Source of the DNA: Enoplolaimus lenunculus
Lineage: Eukaryota > Nematoda > Enoplea > Enoplida > Thoracostomopsidae
Length of the DNA: 64,000 nucleotides
Direction of reading: 5' to 3'
Assembly (NCBI GenBank): GCA_030248215.1
Contig: JASANG010001718.1
Location: 1-64,000, forward strand
Below the pieces are notes generated by a model that searched no databases, was not told the DNA's origin, and saw only the letters and a program-made list of their open reading frames with translations. Below, in pieces: positions 56,086-64,000 of this stretch. Numbering within the stretch: position 1 is the first letter of the stretch; each line of letters opens with the position of its first letter. The position numbers were made by a program, and so were the translations under genes.

Positions 56086-58048
56086 TCACATTAGAAAACA
56101 GATGGCATTACAAACCACAGATTATGAGACACCCGTGAACGTACAAACGGGATTTTTAGCGAATCAGCAATAGTGACATTTACGTATACAAAATGGAATG
56201 AATTGCGATATGTTCCAATGGGGTCCACGAGCACACTCCAACATTTTAGTTAAAATACTGACCTTAGAAAAGTTCATACTTAATAAGGCTGATAATTCAC
56301 AAAGTATGAGTTTTGTGCCAACAGCGCTGGCAGAGATGTGCAATAGAGTTCTGCCGCTTACCTTTTGATCGTTTACGAAACTATTTATGGAAGTAGAGCT
56401 AAAATTTAAGGAAGATTCAGATAATTTATAATTTAGCCAGTATTGTGCATTTAGTTGGACATAGAGACCATTAAAATTAACTACTAATAGATTACCTTGC
56501 AAGCTGGCGCTGATTGAAAATTTAGTGTACTAAATACCAATTATATATGCAAACAACAATTTGTAGCAACTATTGATGTTTAGAAACTGAAATATTGTTC
56601 ATACACATGACGTCAGAATTTTAAAGTTACAAATATTGATCCTTCTAACGAACACGATTTTTATTTCAAGCGAGAAACGTCGTGAACGAAGCGAACGAGA
56701 AGCCAAACGCAATTTTAGCACTAAAACCAACCCTAATCATTAGTTTCTTGAGTTCGCTCCAATTACTGTTTTTTCAAAGCATCCTTCAGCAAATACATAT
56801 CATATATAATACGGCACGCGTATAAATTAACAATGTGTTAATTACACTCAAATAGCGCTGTAGACACGCCAAACATTAGTTTTGTGCAGTAAACACAATT
56901 CAAATTTCGTTCTCAAATTGCTAATTTTTCGCTGTTTAACCGGGTTCGCTCTACGACGAACATAAAACCAGCAGTAATTTTTAGTAATGCAACTCTTGAT
57001 ACATTTTTCTGATCCGAAATAAATCGACGGTCAGCTCAGCGTAGGCAACTTGCACCAAAGCGTATTTTTGCAAACATGAGTTTGAACATTATAGTCAATC
57101 TTTAACTAGTTTTAGTACGTATACACAGCTAGCTGATCAATGGAAGAATTCACAGAAACTAAAAATCGTTGTAGTCAAAAAATTAAGCCAAATTCAAATT
57201 TACTGAGCTCCGGCATATTTCTTCGACAAAATATGTTTTTCACCGACACTAAAATATTATAGTTTCACCACAAATTTAACACTCTTCCAGGAAAATACAA
57301 TACAACATATAACTAATATACGTATTGTTAAAACATTGGTATTAAATACGTAACATTCGTGACAATTACACACTTTGGTCATATGAGATCGAATTTATAT
57401 TAAGCAAGAAATTATCATCATACAACACTGTATTATTATTAGTCATCCGCCAGATTCACCCTGTGAAAAGTAGCAACACAATAAAAACGATAACATTCGA
57501 TAACTAATGATACAGCTAATCGCTCTTCTTATATACACGTTCTTCACATAGGCTTTTAGGTGTCGGCTTTGGCTTAGGTTCACGAAGCAAAGGCTTGCCT
57601 AAGCCAAAGATTTAGATGAAAAAACTTGCACTTGCAAGTTTCAGCTGCGAGTTCTCGATGCAACAAATTGCACTTGCGAATGGGGTTAACTGGGTCAGCG
57701 AAATCGAAAATGAGATAAAAACCAAACAGTTGGAAATGTATTTGCTGCGAAAATTTGTTAACAAAACATGTATACATAAATATATATACTTGCTTTTTCA
57801 CTAAACAGTTTTATATCGAAGGAAACACCTATTGATCTTTAGTTTGTATATGGTGTAGCCCGGCACCAATTTAGCTATCATCGCTAATAGTGCTAACCTC
57901 GGCACCAATTGTCACGGTAGCTAGCCACCGTAGCAATACAGCGTGGTTGGCTGATGTATTGGAAATCAAAACTATTCAACAAAGTTCGTACAGCAAATAA
58001 AAATGTCAAAATTTGAAATTTCTATTTCTATTTCGGTTCGGACCAAAT
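56086..58048. other. intergenic, no supported gene
   Basis: A 112-codon minus-strand frame at 56164-56502 contains donor-like AAAAGGTAAGC and acceptor-like TCTGCCAG signals, but no family is recognised. A GCAGCGAGAACTCGCAGCTGCA-type repeat lies at 57610-57680, next to TTAGGC-like hexamers at 57550-57605. Confidence 0.3.
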
Positions 58049-58374
58049 AATTGAATTTCGATTCCGACAAAAATCTATTCCGGTTGGAACGCTGGTTGAC
58101 GCCAGTAAAACGCGCTACAAAACTACTGAACAATCGCTGCCTTAATTTTAACCAATCAGGATCCTTTGCTGCAGTGGGCTAGCCACGATGGCAATGGATG
58201 CCGTGGCTCGTCAATTGAATTTCGATTCAGACAAAAATCTATTCCGGTTGGAACGCTGGTTGACGCCAGTAAAACGCGCTACAAAACTACTGAACAATCG
58301 CTGCCTTAATTTTAACCAATGAGAACCCGTTGCTGCGGTAGGCTAGCCACGATGGCAATTGATGCCGTGGCTCG
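58049..58374. repeat. tandem duplication, 164-bp unit
   Basis: Two almost identical units start AATTGAATTTCGATTC (58049 and 58213) and both contain GGTTGGAACGCTGGTTGACG and GGCTAGCCACGATGGCAATG/T. They differ at only a handful of sites in the last 40 bp, so the duplication looks recent. Confidence 0.85.
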
Positions 58375-58655
58375 TATACTGGCGATATGGCTATATAGGA
58401 CAGTGGATTCGACTACGACGTGCACGATTTTGCAGCGAGAACTTGCAGTGCAAGTTTATTAATATGTTTCCAACAAACCTTGTAGCTGGAAGTTCTCGGT
58501 GCAAAAATTTTCACGAGCAAGTTGCAGATGCAAATTCTTTCAGTCGAAAAATTGCACGTGCAAATTGAAGCTGCGAGTTCTCGCTGCAAACACTCACATG
58601 TGTGTATCGGGTTGTTTAAACAAAAATCCTGACTATCGCCGCCCATAGCAACTGG

Positions 58656-61600
58656 TTACATCATCGATGGCGGCAACAACCACATCGACGACGGTTGACT
58701 CCCGCGTTTCGCTGCGAGCGTTGGCGAACTTAGCCGTCGTGATCGGCGTCCTGCGGTCGAAAACGACGGGCGGCGCCTACTCGACGGCTCGTGACAGTGT
58801 TCGTCGTCGTTGCCCAATAGCGATAGACGAGACTGCGGTGACGATGTTGTAATATCGCGACTCGAGACGCGCCGTTCAACTGCGCCATGATATCCGGCAG
58901 CGGCAGCAGGTGTCAACAACGGCGACGTTGAACGTGCGTCTGTTGTGCTAACGACAAGTCCAGCACCAGTCGAACGTTGCATTTTCAACGCTGGATGATG
59001 CGACGTTCGGCGGATTGCAGGCGAATGCGAAATGGCACCGACTCCACCGCCGGCGGCAACAGCACCAGCTGTTGCGTTTGCCGACTGCTGCGGTAACCGT
59101 TCGACGCATTCACCGTACGAATGCCGACGCGGAAATCGCGGCGGCAAACCGGTCTCTGACGAGAACGCTGCATTCGCGCCGCGCATAAACGCGTCGAACA
59201 CTGAATTCCGAGGCGAAGACGATCGACCGCCACCACCGCCAGTGCCGCTGTTGCTGCTGCTGCTACTGCCAGCGGCGACGGTGATCGAATGACGCGGACT
59301 CGATACTTCGATGTTAATGATTGGCAAGTGTTGCTGCGTTAATGGTTGTGGTGGAGTCGGCGATGGTGTGTCACCAACGATATTGCGCGACAGGTTCAAC
59401 GATGAAGTAGACGGTGCAACAGTCGCCGTAGGTGTTAATGCGCCGAACGGTGTTAGCGACGGCGAGCGTGATGATGGCGATGGCGATAAGCTGTGTAGAT
59501 CGACGTTTGAACTGACATTAGTGTTGCTACCACCGCCACCTGCAGGTGGGATCAGCAACTTTGAGCCTCGACGTATGTCAGGGATTGCTGTGACACCACC
59601 GACACCTAACGATAACGCACCACCAACACCACCACCTCCGACAAGGGTAACAGGCGTAGTTGGTCGACTGGGCGCTAACGAAAAATCAACATCAGATCCG
59701 CCCAGCGTCTGGCTTGCGGCCAGTGTTGTTGCCGGCGGCGCCACGGGCGCAACAGGGATCGAGATTTGTTGCGGTTGACCGGTCGATGACAGGGTTCGTT
59801 GGCGTTGCTGTTGCTGCAGTAGTAGATAGCGTTGTTGTTGTTGTTGTTGTTGTTTTTGCTGCTGTTGTTGTTGTTGTTGTTGTTGGCTCAATCGCTCCGA
59901 TATCGTCGCCTGTAGCGCTTCCATTTGCGTTTCAAATTGAATCAACCGGCCCAGATACGCGTCACGTGAGCGTGCGATCGCTGCTGGCGGATTCGATCGC
60001 ATCGCTTCAAGCTCTCGTGACACTGTTCCGAGGAGAGTTTCAAGCTCTTCGAGTGTCGGATATTTGTTTGATTCAAGTGGTGCTGCCAGAGCTGCGGTGG
60101 TCGATATGTGTTGCTGTTGTTGTTGTTGCGTATGAGCGACATTCAACACAGTGGTTGGTGGTGACAAGGGCGGCACACTACCAGCTTCGACATGTATCAC
60201 CGGAGTTTCGGCATCGGTTCCGGGCACAACAATATTCGGTATAGGCATCATTGAACGGGTAGCGTCGCCTGGCGAAATATGTTGATTCTGACTCGCTCCA
60301 GATATTGCAACAGCGGCAGTCGGTCCACCATCATAGATTACATCCAGTCCGCCAGTAACGTTATCGTCATCAAACGAAAAATATTCGCTAACTTCGATCG
60401 TTGTATCAACCAAAGTTGGCGGGGCAACTGACGATTTTGCCGTTGTCGCCGCGGCTGCTGCTGCAGCAGCGGCCGGTGCTACTGTACCTGATGTTGTACT
60501 TGGTGCGAATGGCACAACAATTTCAGCGCTAGTAGCTATTTCATCTACAGGAGGCGTCGATTCTGAGTCATCGCCAGCAGTAACAGCAGTTTGCGACGGT
60601 GTTGGTGTACTACTTGCGGCGACCATGATTGGTTTCGCTGCGGCAAGCAACTGAGCAACAACTGGCGACAGCATACGACCGCTAATTTGTCGGAATAGTT
60701 TTTGAATTTGATCCTATAAATAGTGTCTTTTCCGTTATCCTCATGCCGGCGTTTGTCCAAAAATGGTCGGATTACAAAAATTTTACGCATCTGAGCTTCT
60801 AATCCACTCCCTTGATCATTCACGCCCAAATTTATATTTTTAAACAGTCGATTGTTAAGATCCTGAGGTGCCCGCTGAGACAAAAAATACTATAACAAAA
60901 AGATATACGAAGTTATTCAATCATTCGACGCGATGCAAAACTGAGTCGAAGAGTGTTCAATTTTCCGCAAACAGACGTTGGGTTAACGGTTAACAAGAAA
61001 GTATTGTCAAATAATTGACGTGGCGTCATCTCAAATAGCGGGCAGCACACCAAATTAGTTATTTGACAATAACTCGTTTACGACGCTAACCAAACTCTGA
61101 TTGCAGCCAATTTATAATTTAACTAATCCTTTAACAAATACATTTGTTGGTACGCAAGGGCGGGCTTTGGGACCTTAAACAATCGAATTTTTCAAAAATT
61201 CAACTTTAGGTATGAAATGATCAGGAGTGGTCATGAGAAGCTCAAATATGCAAATGTTTTCAAAATCGAATCATTTTTGGGCAAACGCTGGGCACTGGCT
61301 TTTGGATACAGATAAAAACGCCCAGGTTCTAAATTCAATTCAACGACTGTCAAACTAATCCGTGTGCACTAGATACGTATGGAGGAGTTTTGATTAATTG
61401 ACACAGGCTTCGAAAAACACAACTACACTGGTGCTCACAATGAAATTGGCAAATTTGTAACGATGGTTCAAAAAACACGCATGTGTTTTTACTTGGTACG
61501 CCTCTGGCGAGCACTGTTATATAAACAAACTAGTAATGACCGCTTCTTATAACCTAAACCAACGATACGAAGCATCAAGTTAAGAATTGCAAAAGCTGCT

Positions 61601-64000
61601 TTTAATTAAATAGTTTAAGATGCTACAACTAAAAAACAAACACGGCAAACAATTACTTTACAAACGAAAATTGCAGTTTGCAGTATTACTGCTGCTATGC
61701 TCAGGGTTGGTTTTTCGGGAAAATAATATGACCGGAAAAAAATGAATTTCTTTCCATTTTGTCCGGGAAAAATGAAAAAATGGAAAAAATTCATTCTTTG
61801 TCTGAGTGATCGGTTATCCCAACCTTAGGCAGCGTTTGCCCAAAAATGCTTGCATTTTGAAACTTTTTGTATATTTGAGCTTCTGAGGACATCCCCTGAT
61901 TCGACAAATTATATATCACTGACTCGTTAGCCAGACGTCTAATTGGCAAACATTCAACAATATTCGTCTTAAGTGGGCAAATTATATTTAAGAACCGCTA
62001 ATATTTTTCCATTTTTTGCATTTTTTCCACCCCCCTCGGAAAAAAAGGAGAAAAAACATTTTTTTCCGGTAATTTTTCCGGTCAACAACCCTGGCTATGC
62101 TTATGAAAGCTAACTATACCTGAAACGTGACAAGCAACGCGTCAGCGGACGGAAATATTCGTTTATCTGTTGACAAACTGAGCAAAATTTCACGGCCAAG
62201 CTGAAACATATACAGTTCATCAATGAATCACACGTATATTTTTGAACAAATATATCACTACCAAGCCAAGACAAATGAATTACACAATATTAAATTGTGC
62301 AGGGGGGGGGGGTTTCGAACAACAAAAATAAACTTTGGTTTGCGCTATACTTGTCGTAAAGCGCCGTGCTTTGTCTTTTAAGGCTTTTCAAGGTACGTAA
62401 ATTATATCGAATTGTAAGGACAGCCGACACAAGTAAAGTACAGTACAGTACAGCAAACTGAGTCTTAACTCTAATGGATAATTTCGAAATCAAACAAAAA
62501 TATTATAAGTTTTGTTCTCTGTGACCGCTCTGGAACAAAACGTAAGCATCAAAAGTATGAGTTATCTTCACACGTCAAACTACGAGGCTTGTTCAAATAA
62601 AAACATTAACTAATTCGACAAAACGTGCAAAACGTGGATTATTTGAGCTTCTCATGACCAGCCCCATCGATTTTTTACGGTCCCACGGCCACGTTGGGAT
62701 CTAATAGATTTTTTGTCATAAAGGAAGGTCATTTATACATTGTTCGATGCAACTTGAATTTTCCGCAATCATGCGATTGGCTAACGAATTATGGCCAAAA
62801 ACTGGCTTGGCGCCGTCCCAAATCGCTAACAGCGCGCCAAATCAGTAGTTTGGCTTGGCCATAACTCGGTTACCAATTGCGGAATTGACTAAAATTTAAC
62901 TCCATCCGACTCAGCTCCGTAAGCGTTGTCGAAATATAAATAATTTGTTTAACTTTTTAACAAAAAAATTTTTTGGGTACCGATGGTTACCTTAGGACCT
63001 TAGAAAATCGAATTTTTCAAAAATTCAAATCTGGGTCAGAAATTTCCAAGTGAAGTCATGAAAAGCTCATGCAAAAAATTTTGAAATACGCCCATGTTGG
63101 AGCGTATGCCGGCTGGCGGGAGGGTGACTGAAAAGATCGAAATATTTGCCGTTTAAAGGTTATGTCATTTTAGCGACCTGATTTTTTCAATCTATGGCTA
63201 CAACTGCCGCAAATCTTGTTTGTCAATCTCAGACTCGATTTGTAGGTTCTGATAGAAACAGGCATGTTTCCAGAACACCGCGGAATCTCCAAAATGACCG
63301 TAAATATTGAACCGAATCACCGAAAATACCATCATCGGCGGTCTCAGGATTGTATTTGGCAGAGGTGGTATTTTAATATACGTATTACTTTTCAAGTGGT
63401 CATCACACAAATTTTCCAGCTAAAAACTAGGCTGTCCACTAGACATTTCTAGAGGAGGGGGAGACGGCCACCCAGACCGCCCACCAATGGGACCGCCCTG
63501 GCGCCCTACACACCGCATAATTGCCGATCCCTCCAGGCTACCCTTCCTTAAAACTCAATTCTACGTATATATATATATATACATCATCGATTCCAGTTTA
63601 CTCACTTGAACAAACGTAAAACCTGTCGACATTGTCGGCGGTAACGGATGAAAAAACAACGTTGAGTGTATACGATGATTACCAACGCTGAGATCAGAAT
63701 TCCGGACTGCCGTTGAGGCCGCCCCACGGCCACCGCCGCCACTACTGGCCGCAGAGTACCCTGTCGAAGCACCAGGCCCGCCGGTGCCGCCACCAGCGCA
63801 TCGTGGTCCATTCTGTTGGGTGGTCACCGGTGGCAGTGGTGGCAATCCGGTCCCAAGAGACCCGCGTAAAAACGTCACAACCGCAGTCGATTCATGATGA
63901 GGTGCGCAAATAACTTTACGTGCTAATTTTGACGCAAAACTAGACGGCGCAATTAAGCTCGCGTTGCCACTGTCAGCGGGCGCGGTAGCCGCCGATGAAC
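58656..64000 (-). CDS. 3' end of a large Ser/Pro/Gln-rich protein of unknown family (partial)
   Basis: Exons seen in gene order: beyond 64000 down to 63606, then 62200-62120 and 60713-58656. All joins are phase 0 and GT-AG. The last exon alone encodes 685 aa. Upstream parts read SKLARKVICAPHHESTAVVT and LGREILLSLSTDKRIFPSAD (27-codon exon), then QIQKLFRQISGRMLSPVVAQ; these look structured. The last exon has a short acidic EYFSFDDDN, an amphipathic helix (ELETLLGTVSRELEAMR onward, followed by ARSRDAYLGRLIQFETQMEA), a glutamine run and long Ser/Pro/Gly/Ala tracts with RRHSYGE, RRVSSRD and RRPSFS sites that resemble basophilic-kinase targets. It ends SSMWLLPPSMM. I do not recognise the family. 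A further exon between 62201 and 63605 cannot be excluded. The 5' end lies outside the window. Confidence 0.75.
59832..59887 (-). repeat. polyglutamine-encoding CAA/CAG tract
   Basis: Interrupted CAA/CAG run inside the last exon of the large gene, read as glutamine with a single lysine. It follows the predicted helix and is a likely length-variable site. Confidence 0.9.
60745..61293. mobile_element. MITE with GCCGGCGTTTGTCC/GCAAACGCTGGGC ends, in intron
   Basis: The left end continues AAAAATGGTCGGATT and its inverted counterpart AATCATTTTTGGGC lies at the right, with GAGCTTCT/AGAAGCTC and TGATCATT further in. Lies in the intron before the last exon of the large gene. Diverged copies are listed at 36425-36840. 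Confidence 0.65.
61694..62101. mobile_element. hAT MITE with perfect 8-bp duplication, 26 bp from an exon
   Basis: The element is 61702-62093 (392 bp), CAGGGTTGGTTTTTCGGG to CCGGTCAACAACCCTG, flanked by GCTATGCT on both sides (61694-61701 and 62094-62101). A-rich arms AAAAAATGGAAAAAATTCAT surround a piece of the GCCGGCGTTTG family (61830-61960). It lies just past the donor of the 62120-62200 exon. Confidence 0.9.
62610..63115. mobile_element. fold-back MITE related to 60745-61293
   Basis: TTTGAGCTTCTCATGACCAG and GGTCCCACGGCCACGTTGGG near the left are balanced by AGTCATGAAAAGCTCATGC and AATTTTTCAAAAATTCAAAT at the right, and an inner palindrome is centred near 62830. Lies in the intron between the two upstream exons of the large gene. 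Confidence 0.55.
63569..63584. repeat. (TA)n microsatellite
   Basis: Short TATATATATATATATA run in an intron, 22 bp from the donor of the 63606 exon. Confidence 0.85.

Noticed and set aside
58667-60244. Long plus-strand frames opposite the last exon of the large gene
   Set aside because: They are antisense shadows of a compositionally biased coding exon. The minus frame is longer, ends in a natural stop and joins upstream exons in phase.
1-64000. Autonomous transposon or retroelement
   Set aside because: No reverse transcriptase, integrase or transposase motif was recognised in any frame. All mobile elements seen are short and non-coding.

Overview
The window is animal DNA, AT-rich and crowded with repeats. 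It carries spliced protein-coding genes with conventional GT-AG introns, some several kilobases long. Hexamers of the TTAGGC type, the telomere repeat of many nematodes, recur throughout. That suggests a nematode with a large, repeat-rich genome. The identification is an inference, because most of these hexamers sit inside small transposons rather than at a telomere.

Five genes can be rebuilt exon by exon, all on the minus strand. From left to right they are: a NUDT5-like ADP-sugar pyrophosphatase (5 exons, 11186-14094, 237 aa); a complete SERINC/TMS1 membrane protein (11 exons, 18108-25901, 462 aa); a cysteine-rich single-pass membrane protein with a proline-rich tail that resembles the WBP1/VOPP1 group (5 exons, 31266-37373, 297 aa); a class I methyltransferase-fold protein whose SAM-binding glycine loop is missing (4 exons, 44898-49142, 284 aa); and the 3' end of a large Ser/Pro/Gln-rich protein of unknown family (3 exons seen, 58656 to beyond 64000). 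In every gene the splice phases match at each junction and the joined frame has no internal stop. The genes lie kilobases apart and do not look like an operon.

The rest is mostly short non-autonomous DNA transposons (MITEs). No reverse transcriptase or transposase frame was recognised anywhere. At least six terminal-repeat families can be separated by their ends and target duplications: hAT-type elements with 8-bp duplications (CAGGGTG, CAGAGTGG, CAGTGGCGGATCC and CAGGGTTG ends); TA-flanked elements with CTGTAGTGACCCG ends; TTAA-flanked piggyBac-type elements that carry a tRNA-like core; elements with GGCCCATG ends that carry TTAGGC-like hexamers; fold-back elements built on GAGTCAAATTTGACTC; and an element with GTCCGTC oligomers and an internal repeat of about 175 bp. 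Several are nested in one another or lie in introns close to exons. Satellite blocks occur at 2028-2340, 2440-2700, 27215-27400, 43270-43680, 48085-48475 and 52711-53718.

The most interesting points are the MITE that spreads telomere-like hexamers, the piggyBac-type MITE with a captured tRNA-like sequence, and the methyltransferase-like gene that has lost its SAM motif.
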